Source of the DNA: Neoceratodus forsteri
Lineage: Eukaryota; Chordata; Ceratodontiformes; Ceratodontidae
NCBI GenBank assembly: GCA_016271365.2
Contig: CM057452.1
Location: 830,086,001-830,150,000 of the forward strand
Direction: 5' to 3'
Length of the DNA stretch: 64,000 nucleotides
How positions within the stretch are numbered: position 1 is the stretch's first letter; each line of letters starts with the position of its first letter. The position numbers were made by a program, and so were the translations under genes. Below are positions 8,997-20,960 of this stretch, piece by piece. Under the pieces are notes generated by a model. It worked only from the letters and a program-made list of their open reading frames with translations, did no database searches and was not told the DNA's origin.

Positions 8997-10900
8997 ATAT
9001 TTTTATCTTCTCACTGCTAATGCAGCTTAAGGGAACAATCTGAAATTTCAACAATCAAAAAATGGAGGCACTCAGGATAGTTATAGAGACTACCTCTAGC
9101 AATTCTGATCCTTCCCAAACTTCCAGATCATCATTGCTATCAAAATTCTGCCCCTTCTCTTCCAACAATATGTTCCCTTTATACCTCCCAAAATACATGT
9201 ACCTCCAGTGGCAAATCTAGTGGGGCCGGAGGGTGCTGCTGCACCACCACATTCAAAGCAAAAGTGCTTTGTGCATCTATGAAGCTACCAGTGGAAGCTG
9301 AGAAAACATTCTCTCACAACTCTGAGAGTGACTGTCAAATGTGTTAATTAGCAGGCTTTGAGCTAATAAGCTGACAGCAGTTAGTACCTTGCAACTGTAA
9401 CTGCCGTCCTCTCCCCAGAATAATAGATCCCCCATGACCAGCGGCTAACAGGCACCACAGTTCACCCCTTTGCATTGCCGTTTTATGCCATTGCCCTGTA
9501 ATGTTTAAAACTTTTTCTGGACTTTTGAAGTCTGGGGTCCCTGACAGCAGTGTGAAGCACACTGTCTGGCATACCCTTATCCAAAACAATAGATACTAGG
9601 GTATAAAATTCAGTCACAGGCAGCAGTTGTCTGTTGTCCCCTTCTTTGTGCTCATGCTCTGACAGCCATGGAGATCACCTGAAAAATGCATCAGAGTGCC
9701 GCTGCATTCTGCGGTCTGGTGCCTGGTTGCCATCTGTCTGACCTACTCCACCCCTTGCTTGCTCTGATCTGTGATCCACTGTGGCTGTCCTCCACTCTGA
9801 CTGGTAGCCCGCTCTTTCTATCCTCAGCTCCTGACCTGGAAAGAAAAAATATTATCAGAATTTTGTGCTATGCCACTGCTTAATCCTGGACCTGTGTCAG
9901 GTGAGAATGTGAGTGAGATTGAGAGGGTTGTAATCTCTGTGGTGGTGGTTTTTTTTTATGTTGTTGTTTTTATTCTGTGAGCACTGCACTGGCTCAGCCA
10001 CTCTACCTGTCACTCCGGGCAGCTCTTCTACTGTTGTTCATTAGTGACATGCTGAGGAGGACAGAGATCTGCATCTGTGCAGTGAGGGGTGTGTGGGAAC
10101 TGGGTACTCTCAGATTTAGCTTTGTCACTACTTCACTAGTGCCAGTTAGTCAGTGTTAACATTGATACTTTCCATTTACAGCCTGAAGGAACCTGCGCGT
10201 GCAGCTGCTCCTATGTGCAATATACCCCATCGGTACAGTAAGTGCTTGTGCATCCTTTCCTACCAAGTAACAAAATGTTAGTTTAGTCTGAGAATAGATG
10301 TGTTTCAATCATTCAGCCATGGTAGTAGTCACATCCTAAAGAACCACACAGAACACCAAACTCTGCACTCCAGGGATCCATGCCAAAAAAATAACACTGT
10401 ACAAAAGTATGGAAAGCCAGGGAAAAATGGTGACTGCACAAGCATGAAGTATGTAAACAAAAAAGTATACACAAGAGTTCAGTGGCAAAAGGATCATGTA
10501 AGATTTTTTTTTTTTCATAAATAAATGCCTTATGCTTCTGCAGCCACCGTTTTAGCCTGGCTTTCTTTGCCTTTGTAAAGTGTCATTTTTATTCTCCTCT
10601 GACCGGGGCAAAAAAGTATTTTAACAGGAGCATCATTCATTAGGATCCCAATCAAGCAGATAAAAACATTGCAGAGGCTGCATACCAACATAAAAATATG
10701 CCTTGTATGCACATCTCTTGATCTATTGTGGTTCCTTCTAAGTACATGTCACTGTAAAGTAAATTTCCATACATGAGTGCCTGAGCAAAGAGCAGAGTTC
10801 TGCAGCAAGAGAGGAATCCATAGGGTCCCAGTTCATGGCAGGCACATGCAGTGAGAGAATGAAATGACAGCTGCTGCAGGAGTGCACCTTACTTAAATCG
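8997..10900. other. Unassigned intergenic sequence
   Basis: No protein domain or RNA gene is recognised. Short T-runs occur at about 9950-9957 and 10504-10515. The latter is followed on the minus strand by a 60-codon frame ending KESQAKTVAAEA, which hints at a retroposed tail, but no flanking duplication could be found. Confidence 0.5.
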
Positions 10901-10907
10901 TGTTTGG

Positions 10908-10983
10908 GTTGTAGGAGTCATTGAAATGTAGTATGGATAGTCCCTCTGAACTACTCATACTACATTTGGGTGACTCCTACAAC
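10908..10983. other. Long imperfect hairpin, 28-bp arms
   Basis: GTTGTAGGAGTCATTGAAATGTAGTATG at 10908-10935 has its inverted partner at 10956-10983, with a 20-nt loop and a few mismatches near the middle. It could be a tiny foldback MITE. Confidence 0.7.
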
Positions 10984-11094
10984 ATTAAAAATATCCAGAC
11001 GTGCTACAATTTCTTTTTACTGTAACTCAGGCAATATTTTTTTTTTGTTTTTTTTATTTCACATTTTCTTTGCACCACCTGCTGGCAAGGGCTC

Positions 11095-12440
11095 TTGTAT
11101 TCTGGCCAGATCTCCCTGTTCGGGAATAATTCGGCGCAACAGTTGGGTGAAGAGATTTGCTTAGTTATTTTGAATGTCTTTGTGATCCCTACTCTACAAC
11201 CCTCCCCCCTCCAATTTTTTTTTTTAATTTATCACTCCTGCACACGTCAGTTCCCAGAAATTTGGAAAGGTGCTGTTGTCATCCCTATTCATAAAACACG
11301 TGATGCATTCAACATTCAAAATTACCATCCCATTTCTTTATTGGCTGTATTATGCAAGGTACTAGAATGTATAGTCTTTGATCAGATGACTGAGCACCTG
11401 TTAAAGTATGGGATTCTGACAGCAGCACAACATGGGTTCTGATCTGGACATAGCATGGTTACAGCCTTCGTGGGGTGCACACACATGTTACGTGAGGCCC
11501 TGGACAAAGGTTACTTTGTAGCAGCTGTCTATGTGGACTGCACCAAGGCCTTCAACCTAATGAATCACAATTTTTTTATTGGTCGCCCTTCCCAAACTGT
11601 ACACATCCGCAGATATTATTGGCTGGTGCCAGAACTACCATTTTGGTCGAATGAAAACTACAAGAATAAAGGGTTAGTTATCTTCCCCATCCCCTTTTTT
11701 ACTGGGTGTTCCTCAGAGTTCTGTTTTGGATCTCCTTTTATTTAGTTTTGTTTTTGAGCACATTACCAACTATTTGTAAAAAAACCAAGATATTTCTTTA
11801 TGCTGGTGATGCAGTGATCCTAACGAGCAGCCCCAGCCTCCCGTTCATGTGGGATCTACTGGTATCAGATTTCACAGACTTACAAAAATGGTTTCCTGCA
11901 AATAAACTGGTTTTGAATGCAAAAAAAACCCCCTAAATTAATGGTATTGCAAAACCCAGGAAAAAAAGTTGCCTGCTTAACCATTTTTTTCCTTGCGCTC
12001 TTTAAAGAGGGTGGAAACTGAACTGGTGGGGAAATTTAAATATTTGGCCTCATCCTAGACAGCACCTTTTCCATTGAATAACACATAAACATCATGGTAA
12101 AAGTAATTCACCAAAGAATAGGTTTGTTATACAGGTTAAATTATTACTCAATTCTTCAACAATGATACTCCTGGCTCAGAGCTTTCTTCTTCCAGTAATT
12201 GACTATGGCATACTATTCTACTATGCAGTTGGAGAGGGGTTTCTGGCCAGGGTGAGGACCCTTCTTAACCAGGTGGCAAGATCCGCAACTCAACTGAAAT
12301 ATTGCTTTCGTCATTGTGACTTGCATGAACAATGGGATGGCTTCCATTAAAACAAAGATATTGACTGCAGTTAGGCATCCTTACAAGCAAATTCTGGCCA
12401 GAACTGATAAGGCTGCAGCTGAGGAATTATTAAAATCTTG
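11095..12440 (+). mobile_element. Decayed LINE (CR1/L2/Rex group), RT region
   Basis: Reading fragments along the plus strand give FPEIWKGAVVIPIHKTRD and NYHPISLLAVLCKVLE (RT motifs preceding the palm), HGF, then VDCTKAFNLMNHN (motif with the first catalytic Asp), then LYAGDAVILTSSPSLP at about 11790-11840. In that block the expected D-D pair is broken (G-D). It then gives FPANKLVLNAKKT and LLPVIDYGILFY near 12200. Multiple frameshifts and stops make it inactive. Endonuclease sequence is not seen upstream, so it is truncated or too diverged. The clade is uncertain within the Jockey-type superfamily. Confidence 0.75.
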
Positions 12441-12454
12441 AATATTTGCTTTTT

Positions 12455-14420
12455 AATATTTTTACACCAAATTTTCAACGTAGCCTTGTTATGACCCTGC
12501 CTCATGAAGAAGGGCAGAGAAAATGTGCAACTCCTGGGCTAAAGGTAATTTTACTCAGGGACTGAAAAATCAACTTTAAGGATGCAGAAACACATGTTGA
12601 GCAGGAGTTGAAAAGTGACATCTGTCACATTCATGAGGTGCTGTAAAGAAATGGCTATGTTGAAAATGTAAAAATATTGAATATTACCAAATTTATGAGC
12701 TGGCATTTGCAAAATTCAACATAGCCTCATAACTTTTTTAAAAAATATTTTTACACCAAATTTAAAACATAGCTTTCTTATGACCCGTCCTCATGAATAA
12801 GGTCAGAGAAAATTTTCAGCTCCTGTCCAAGAGGTGATTTCATGCGGAGACCATGAAATCACCTTTCGAGATGTAAAAACAAAATTGGCCAGGATTTGAA
12901 AATGACATCTGTCACATTCATGAGGTGTTATAAAGATATGGCTATGTTGTAAATTTGGGTTAAAAATATTGGAAATTACTAAAGTTACAAGCCTGTGTTC
13001 TTGAAATTCAATGTAGGCTCATAACTTTATTGTTTTTTTAATATTTTTACACCACATTTTAAAAATAGCTTTCTTATGACCCCACCTCATGAACAAGAGC
13101 AGAGAAAATGTTCAAGTCCTGCCCAAAAGGTGATTTCATTCAGGGACTGCGAAATCACCTTTCAGGATGTAAAAAAAAAACATTTTGGCCTGGATTTGAA
13201 AAATGACAGCTGTCACATTCATGAAGTGTTTTGATGATATGGTTATGTTGTAAATTTGGGATACAAATATTGAAAATTACCAAAGTTATGAGCCTGCATT
13301 CATAAAATTCGATGTAGGCTCATAACTTTATTACTTTTAAATATATTTCCATTCAAATTTTCAACATATCCTTCTTATGACCCCACCTCATGAACAAGGG
13401 CAGACAACATTTTTATCTCCTGCCGGAAAGGTGATTTTGTGCAGGGACTGCAAAATCACATTTCAGGATGCAAAAAAAAAAATTTTGGCCAGGATTTGAA
13501 AAATGAAAGCTGTCACACTCATGAGGTACTGCAAAAGATATTGCTATGTTGTGAATTTGGGAGGGGGGTATTGAAAATTATCAAAGTTATGAGCCTGCAT
13601 TCAGAAAATTCAATGCAGGCTCATAACTCTGTTTTTTAAATTTTTTTACTCCAAATTTTTTTTTTTAAATTATCTGTTTATACGGCACGTGCCAACTGGC
13701 CAACTTCTACCAGTCCCCCCAGCCCTGTCACCACAATGTCCACTGGGGCTCACCTCAATGGCATGGAGGTGCCCAGCTGACCAGATGCAGAGCCTGTGGG
13801 GGACCGGTGTCATCCTGCCAGTCGGCACCATTTTCCACCTGTTTTCTCCCATCCCCAGTCATGGCTGCACATGAATGTGTGGAGGCCTGGAAATGCTGCA
13901 GACCTGCAACACCCTCCCAGTGTGTGCCACATCCCATCCTGCACCATCACCAGACCTCCTCCTGGTGATGGCCATGTGATGGGAGCAACAAGGACCCTCC
14001 CCAGGAGAGGAGAGCTGCCTCCTAGCTGCCCAGTCCAGCTCCCATGCTCCCCCAGCTGACCCCAATGACCCCAGCTCATTCCCAAACCTGGGTCACTGGC
14101 ATAGCGTGAGGTGTGTCATCCAGTGACTCAACCCTCAGTGCCACTGGGTTGGCCATTTACTCCAAATTTTCAACATAGCCTTCTTATGACCCCATCTCAT
14201 GAGCAAGGGCAGAGAACATTTTCAACACCTGGCTGAAAGGTGATTTAGTGCAGACACCATGAAATCACCTTTCAGGACAGATCAACTTAATGACAGTGCA
14301 ATTGTTCTTAAGGTAGGGCCCCAAATAAGGCATGTTGAAAATTTGGGCCAAAAATATGCAAAAATGCCCAAGTTATGCCATCAAGTTCAAAACCCCATTG
14401 AAATACATTAAAACACATAC
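12455..14420. repeat. 293-bp satellite-like array, about 5.5 units, interrupted by a SINE
   Basis: Units begin near 12461, 12751, 13046, 13346 and 13641/14156 with TTTTACACCAAATTTT and share TTCTTATGACCCC-CCTCATGAAC. Each unit contains an inverted repeat of the form AAAGGTGATTTC...GAAATCACCTTTC with about 11-15 nt between arms (for example about 13128-13166 and 14238-14276). The fifth unit is split by an insertion (13660-14155). The array directly follows the LINE at 11.1-12.4 kb. Confidence 0.88.
13660..14155 (-). mobile_element. SINE-like retroposon copy 1, flanked by 15-bp target duplication
   Basis: It is inserted in a satellite unit with the identical 15-mer TTTACTCCAAATTTT at 13645-13659 and 14156-14170. 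On the minus strand it starts GGCCAACCCAGTGGCACTGA, continues GGGTTGAGTCACTGG...CCAGTGACCCAGGTTTGGGA and ends in an A-rich tail (T-run at 13660-13667). The head and part of the body match 23870-24524 and 50628-51265. No open reading frame is conserved between copies. Resemblance to a tRNA-type promoter is weak. Confidence 0.75.
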
Positions 14421-14509
14421 CTGTTTCTTCAGTTCACAGTCCAGCTTTGAAGTGTGAAGATGTGTCTGCGGTCCAGAGAGGATTGCGATGTTGGACCCTC
14501 GATGGGTAA

Positions 14510-14990
14510 GTAAGGTCTTGGGGGTACAGGGTGGTGGGTGCTGAGTGGGAGGGTCAGGTAGGGGCAGTTATGGCCATTAAAGACATCAATGGATGGTTTT
14601 TCTTTTTGCAGGGTTGTAAAAAAAAAAAGAAAACAGTACAGAGGATTTCTCATCATGGCACTGGGGGATTGGGCACCCCCAGTGTCACTCTTATGGTTCC
14701 GGGGGGGCGGTGGGTGCTGAGAGGGAGGGTCAGGTGGGGGATATCAATACATATATTGAAAAAAACACAAGAAAGAACTTCGCAAGAGCGGCAGTGAGGG
14801 GGTCTCTAAACCATTGGAGCATTCTGTGCATGACACTGGTAGATTGGGTAACCCCAGTGTCATGCTTATGTTTGTGGGGGGTTGGGGGTGTGTTGAGAGG
14901 AAGGATCGGGTGAGAGGAATAATTTTGAAGCAAAAAAAGAAATTGCTGGGGATGCCCACTCCCCCAGGGTCATGATCAGGATGCCCCTGT
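14510..14990. repeat. 177-bp degenerate tandem repeat, about 3 units
   Basis: The phrase GTGGGTGCTGAGNGGGAGGGTCAGGT recurs at about 14532, 14709 and 14886 (spacing 177), with an intervening CACTGGGGGATTGGG-CACCCCCAGTGTCA block that is itself an inverted pair. Confidence 0.75.
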
Positions 14991-14999
14991 TGTTTTTTG

Positions 15000-15765
15000 T
15001 GAAGGATAAAATAGTGCAGTGCGAGTGGAGTGCTCCATCTCCATGGACATGGAGGTGACTATGGGGCAACTCCATCATGTTATTCATTTGCAAAGAATGC
15101 AAGGACTGCAGAGTCCTTTTCTCAAAGCAAGAGGTTTGCAGGGCTCCACTCGCTGCAACCCTAAAACGTTGACTCTTGATTGTGTCCCTGTATCATTTCA
15201 TACTGTTTTTAAAAAAACACCTTAGCATTGTTTTTTCGCGGTCATCTTCTAATTTTCAATGTACTGTTCCCAGGATGAGAACTTTAGCTGGTCAAAACAA
15301 TATTTTATAAATTGCCATCTTTTTACAGATCTTTACTTTCATCCTTATCTGGTGCTTATAACACTGTTATTAGTGTCAGACTTGCTTTAAAACATTATCT
15401 TATTGCAAATTGTCAATGTAAATGCTATTCTGGATAGATGCATTTGCCTGTGAAACTGTATATTTATGGTTATTTTGTTTTACATGTATGTTCTGTACAT
15501 TTGTTACAAGTACTGAGCACCCTTGTAAATGGGGCTTTGGCCTAAGGTCTTGCCAGGTTTTAAATAAGCAAAACAAACAATTTGTTGATTATATAAATAA
15601 ATTATAAGTTATACTTGGAATTTGATTTCTGTATTAATGCAATAAAAAGGAGTTACAAGATTATATAAAGGATTTAAAAACAGTACAAAAAACTGTCATA
15701 CCATGTCCCAACCCAAGACCAAACTCCTGCATCCCCCCTTGTAAAATCCTAGATACGTTACTGTG
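15000..15765. other. Unassigned AT-rich sequence
   Basis: No gene, repeat boundary or RNA is recognised. Short open frames are not supported by any motif. Confidence 0.5.
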
Positions 15766-15769
15766 TCCC

Positions 15770-16205
15770 CTCCCCATTCTTGAAACTGTGCACCTCGTTC
15801 CTCCTGAAATGTGCTCCCTTCACTACTAATGTAATGTTTCCTGTTAACCCACCACAAATGTTCACCTCTTTCCTATCTCAAAAGTTGTACAGTTCACCCT
15901 TCCCAAAACTGCTGCTCTTCCCCTTCAAACAAATTTGTCAATTTCCACCTTGCAGCTTTATCACACTTAAAATTTGCAACCTTCCCTGCTACCAACATTT
16001 CTACTCATTAGAAAATGTGTACCTCTCACCTCACACATTTTTGCTTCACTTACCCCTTCCAAAGGATGAACTCCTAACTTCTTCCAAAATATGTACCTAT
16101 AGCCCCTCCAAAAATGGGTATTACCTATCTACATTGAAATTTGTTCTACAACCTATTCCAAAAGTTGTACCCACACCTTTCTTGAATTTGACACCAATAA
16201 CCGAG
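15770..16205. repeat. 24-25-bp degenerate minisatellite
   Basis: Units of the form [A/T]CCCTTCCCAAAA[C/T]TGTACACC recur near 15782, 15806, 15830, 15854, 15880, 15904 and 15929, and onward to about 16190. The 156-codon plus-strand open frame over this stretch (15780-16250) is rich in Pro, Leu, Phe and Lys with the same periodicity, so it is treated as a by-product of the repeat. Similar phrases occur at about 9105-9210 and 23300-23330. Confidence 0.72.
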
Positions 16206-16210
16206 TGTAT

Positions 16211-19035
16211 GGTCCACATTTTCAAAGGAGATGGGCAGCGCATCTTGTAAAAGAATGGAGATGAGCCGCCCACCCCAAAATTGCTCCAGACTGCCATTTT
16301 CAAATGGGGAGATGGGCCACCCAAATTAAGTTGGGCCACAGCCCAACTATAATGTATGTGGCCCAAGTAGAGAGGGCATGTCCATCAATATTCCACCTAA
16401 GGGAATATTCAGAAAAGATGGGACATCCAAGTGCAGGACATGGGAAGTGAAAAGTTAGGCATGGAAAGAGCATGCCTAAATCAGCTGGCCACCCACAAGC
16501 AGGCTGCAGTAGTGCAGACAGGAGCACAGCAGCCTGCCAGCTCTTTTAGTCCAGTGGCACACCTCACCCAGCCCTTATCCCCAATACACATAACAGTAAC
16601 AACACCTACTGTTCCATAGTGTAGGTACCCCCAAAACCCCACTCCCCAATGTACAGAAAGGTGACAAACACCCACTTTTCCATAGTGTAGGGTCCCCCCC
16701 ACCCAATCCATAATCACACAGGATTGTACAGTGTACCCATGAATCTATAGTGTAGTGGACCCTCCACCCTGTCCCCTATCCCTGATCCTCAACTGCACCA
16801 AAATAAAAAGGTGTGCCAGTCCCAGATCCCCAATCAATTTAGTAATCCATAATCATATCTGTTTCCATAGTGTAGTGGCCCCCATCTCAGTAGGCAGGAC
16901 CCCCTCCCTGCACCACCCCAACCCAACCCATGCCAGCAACTGGCTCAGCCCTCCACACCCTACCATGGCCAGCCACTGACTGATCAAGTTGCAAGCTTGT
17001 ACTGTACATGGTATGGGCTTATTTGATGTGTTCATAATATGTGTAGTAGGAACTCATGACCTGATCAGTTGGTGGCTGGTCATGGCAGGGTGTGGAGGGC
17101 TGTGCCAGTCACAGCACAGGTTGGGTTGTAGGGGTGTGGGAAGGGGTTCTTCCTGCCAGAGTGGGGGATGGGAAGCCACTACACTATGGAAATGGATACG
17201 GCAATGGATTATAACTTGAATGGGGATCAGGGACTGGCACAACTTTTCTTATCAGTGCGGTCAGGGATCAGGGATGGGAAGGGGGGCTACTACACTATGG
17301 GAAGCGGAGTATTCTGCTCATTACTTTCCAGAGCATTGGGGAACAGTGCTGTAAGGGGGGACCCTACACTATGGGAAGCGGGGTATTCTGCTCATTACTT
17401 TCCAGAGCATTGGGGAACAGGGCTGTAAGGGGGGCTACTACACTATGGGAAGCGGGGTATTCTACTCATTACTTTCCAGAGCATTGGGGAACAGGGCTGT
17501 AAGGGGGGCTACTACACTATGGGAAGTGGGGTATTCTACTCATTACTTTCCAGAGCATTGGGGAACAGGGCTGTAAGGGGGGACCCTACACTATGGGAAG
17601 CGGGGTATTCTGCTCATTACTTTCCAGAGCATTGGGGAACAGGGCTGTAAGGGGGGCTACTACACTATGGGAAGCGGGGTATTCTACTCATTACTTCAGA
17701 GCATTGGGGAACAGGGCTTAAGGGGGGACCCTACACTATGGGAAGCGGGGTATTCTACTCATTACTTTCCAGAGCATTGGGGAACAGGGCTGTAAGGGGG
17801 GACCCTACACTATGGGAAGCGGGGTATTCTACTCATTACTTTCCAGAGCATTGGGGAACAGGGCTGTAAGGGGGGACCCTACACTATGGGAAGCGGGGTA
17901 TTCTACTCATTACTTTCCAGAGCATTGGGGAACAGGGCTGTAAGGGGGGACCCTACACTATGGGAAGCGGGTATTCTCTCATTACTTTCCAGAGCATTGG
18001 GGGAACAGGGCTGTAAGGGGGGACCCTACACTATGGGAAGCGGGGTATTCTACTCATTACTTTCCAGAGCATTGGGGAACAGGGCTGTAAGGGGGGACCC
18101 TACACTATGGGAAGCGGGGTATTCTACTCATTACTTTCCAGAGCATTGGGGAACAGGGCTGTAAGGGGGGACCCTACACTATGGGAACGGGTATTCTACT
18201 CATTACTTTCAGAGCATTGGGGAACAGGGCTGTAAGGGGGGACCCTACACTATGGGAAGCGGGGTATTCTACTCATTACTTTCCAGAGCATTGGGGAACA
18301 GGGCTGTAAGGGGGGACCCTACACTATGGGAAGTGGAGTATTCTACTCATTACTTTCCAGAGCATTGGGGAACAGGGCTGTAAGGGGGGACCCTACACTA
18401 TGGGCAGCGGAGTATTCTGCTCATTACTTTCCAGAGCATTGGGGAACAGGGCTGTAAGGGGGGACCCTACACTATGGGAAGCGGAGTATTCTACTCATTA
18501 CTTTCCAGAGCATTGGGGAACAGGGCTGTAAGGGGGGACCCTACACTATGGAACAGTGGGGGTTTTGTTTACTGTTATGAGCATCATGGAATGGGACTGG
18601 GAGGGGTGTCCACTACACTATGGGAATGTGGTTTGTCTCTACTTTTATGAGCATCGGGGAATGGGGTGGGGGGAGGCCAGCCCAGGACATTCTGCTGAGT
18701 GCAGCCATGCAAATTAGCCCATAATGAGCATGGATGAGGCCTGTTTGCTCCAAGCATGCCCAATGAGCTCATTTGCATATTTTGGCTGAATATAGCCCTT
18801 GGGGGTGCAGCACATCACCCATTGGCAGTATTCAGCCCAGACCCTGGCTGCACAGGGCACATTGGTGGCCACCCCCTTTTGTGCAGCCCATCCAGGTTAC
18901 AATATTCAAACAGGAAGTGCCATCTGTTGAGATCATGCAACCTGTTTGAATATCCCAGCAGGATGCACTAATGCATTCATCTGGGCAGTGCATGTGGATA
19001 CACCTCGCATCTGGCCACCTTTGAAAATGGGGGCC
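16211..19035. mobile_element. Foldback element FB2 with one hugely expanded arm
   Basis: The ends are an 18-bp inverted repeat with two mismatches: GGTCCACATTTTCAAAGG at 16211-16228 against CCTTTGAAAATGGGGGCC at 19018-19035. TAT lies immediately outside on both sides (16208-16210, 19036-19038). The centre lies near 17010: sequence from about 16755 to 17000 is the inverted copy of about 17040-17245 (for example CCTCCACACCCTACCATGGC against a GTGTGGAGGGCTGT region, and CCATAGTGTAGTGG against CCACTACACTATGG). The left arm contains a few inverted CCATAGTGTAGGGTCCCCC copies and the right arm contains about 17 units. No protein is encoded. It shares its general build with FB1. Confidence 0.8.
17284..18555. 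repeat. Homogeneous 74-bp tandem array, about 17 units
   Basis: The unit runs CTACACTATGGGAAGCGGGG...GAGCATTGGGGAACAGGGCTG; successive starts at 17805 and 17879 are exactly 74 bp apart. Units are nearly identical apart from small deletions, two unit types (GGGGGGCTACTACAC and GGGGGGACCCTACAC) and a few G/A changes. The homogeneity indicates recent expansion. Open frames across it are repeat translations. Confidence 0.95.
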
Positions 19036-19378
19036 TATGTTTATCACATTCCCTACACCCATTATCCCCCAGAGGCACAGGTTTCAGCAGGGACCAGGAG
19101 GAGATTTGAGCAAAACACCTCTTGTTTTAAAATTGACCCTCTAAGATTTCACTGCCCTGAATGCTCAGGTTGCTGGCAGATCCTTGAGGGGGGAGAGGGA
19201 ATGTTTACAAACAATACCTGGGTCCAATAAAGGAAGGCAAGACAGGGCAGTGAAAGCAGGAAGAGGAGAGTGAAAATGGGGACAAGAGGGCTGAAAGTTG
19301 AAGAATTAACTGTAGGCTTGAGCTGACAAAGGAAAAAAGCCTGAACATAGATTTGGGGTTTGATTTTTATTTCACTGT

Positions 19379-19960
19379 GTGCTGAATGCAATCACAGTGA
19401 AACATCCCACCAAGTTAGATAATAAAAACCAGATGTCAAAATGTTACCCTGAGTTAAAAAGTAGATATCATCTACTAAACCTAGATAGAGTACATATGCA
19501 AGGGCACCTAAACATTAGTATGGATGGAGGTGAAAGACAGGTCACAAAACAAGATTTAAATGCACACATTAAAGACAGGCAACCAGTATTAGATGAAGGG
19601 ATTTTAAATGAAGACTCAGTGACCAAACAAGGAAATGATAAAAAAAAAAACAAGAAGGAATCAGTATTAACTAAACCAGACCCCATAGTAAAAAATGAAG
19701 ATATAAAACCAGTAAAAGAAAAATATATTCCAATTATAGGAGATTCTATAACTAGAGGTATTGTTTTTATAGTATGCCAAGGTAGAAAAATGCACACGAC
19801 TGTGAGCACACTACCAGGGGTTAAAATTTCAGACATAAGTCACTTATTAGATGGACTGATGGAGGGGCTTCAGACACCTTTAGTTATACTCCACATTGGT
19901 ACAAATGACATGGGTTATCATAGCATAGATGCTATTATACAAGACTTTCACACATTGTAA
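19379..19960 (+). pseudogene. CR1 ORF1 with C-terminal SGNH/GDSL-like esterase domain
   Basis: A 193-codon open stretch. The Lys/Asp/Asn-rich first 110 residues are unstructured. Then comes PIIGDSITRGI (block I, containing the candidate catalytic Ser of G-D-S), followed by TVSTLPGVKISDIS and VILHIGTNDMG. G-D-S-x-x-R and H-x-G-T-N-D are signature blocks of the esterase found in CR1 ORF1, whose role in retrotransposition is thought to involve lipid or nucleoprotein interaction. After the stop at 19960 the frame continues with GFQKDGMHLNRAG-like sequence (SDGMHLNRAGTR near 20145), the last esterase block. It is disrupted by at least one frameshift. Confidence 0.85.
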
Positions 19961-20193
19961 ACAAAATTAAAGAAAGGGGAAGTGACATAATTATATCACG
20001 TCTACTACCAAACCATGGGAGGTACAAGTTCAACAATTCTGGGATAGAGGTGCTAAATAGGTGACTGTGGACTCTCTGTTGCTATAACAGCATTGGATTT
20101 TTGGATAACTCAGGGACTTTTAGGAAAATTACACTTTTTAAAAGTGATGGAATGCACTTAAACAGAGCAGGTACTAGAATATTGAGTAAATAA

Positions 20194-20960
20194 ATGAATG
20201 CTGTTATCTCATTTCACTTAAACTGGATAAAGAGAGAAGGAAAACACATAATATACAAAACTGTGGATCTCCATGTAGGGTGGAGATGTACATTAATAAA
20301 TGCACGTAGTTTAATAAATAAATTTGAGGAATTACAATACGTGTTATATGAAAAAAATGTACAAATAGCACTCATTACAGAGACTTGGTGTACAACTGAA
20401 GATAGATGGAATAAGGAAATACCTGGCTTTAAATTATATTACCTATCAAGGGAATCAAGAAGAGGAGGGGGTATTGCACTTTATATTGATCATTTAATAC
20501 AATGTGAAGAAATAACAAGGGCAAAGGCCAGTTTGGAAATGATTTGGTTAAAACTATACCCAAGGGAACACCAAAACTTAAACTTGGCCTGATTTATAGA
20601 CCACCTTCAATAACCCAGGAAGCGGACATGAAATTATTAAATGTCATTAAAAATTTAGATCCCACAGACAGAATCATATTGACTGGGGATCTTAATTTTC
20701 CAGATATCGATTGGATAAATCTTGAAGGTAAAAGTAAAAAAGTATCCAGTTCTTGGATGCAATAAATCAAACAGGACTTGTTCAACTAGTAACTGAAAAC
20801 ATTAGAGTACACAACACCCTGGATTTGATTTTAACAAATTTGGGTCCACTAGTACAAAATGTACATACAAGTAATCCATTAGGAAATAGCGATCACCAAT
20901 CTGTTTTCTTTCAGATTAAATATTTAGAAAAGACAACAAGGAATGGAAAAACTACTGTTC
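20194..20960 (+). pseudogene. CR1 ORF2 apurinic-type endonuclease domain
   Basis: Fragments give LINARSLINKFEELQYVL (the N-A-R-S-L-x-N-K start block), ALITETWCT (catalytic Glu of the E-T-W block), RRGGGIALYI, GLIYRPPS, then GDLNFPDIDW (the G-D-x-N block with catalytic Asp and Asn) and NSDHQSVFF (the S-D-H block with the catalytic His). All canonical EEP nuclease blocks are readable but they fall in three frames (shifts near 20560 and 20750). In an active element this domain would nick target DNA to prime reverse transcription. Confidence 0.88.

Noticed and set aside
10504..10712. Possible processed pseudogene on the minus strand (T-run, frame ending KESQAKTVAAEA)
   Set aside because: No AATAAA in a proper position and no flanking duplication could be found, and the peptide was not recognised.
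15780..16250. 156-codon plus-strand open frame as a possible gene
   Set aside because: It coincides with a 24-25-bp degenerate repeat, has a low-complexity Pro/Leu/Phe/Lys composition and no recognisable domain.
17886..18164. Repetitive open frame (GSGVFYSLLSRALGNRA repeated)
   Set aside because: It is a translation of the 74-bp array; the unit length is not a multiple of three, so the peptide changes frame between units.
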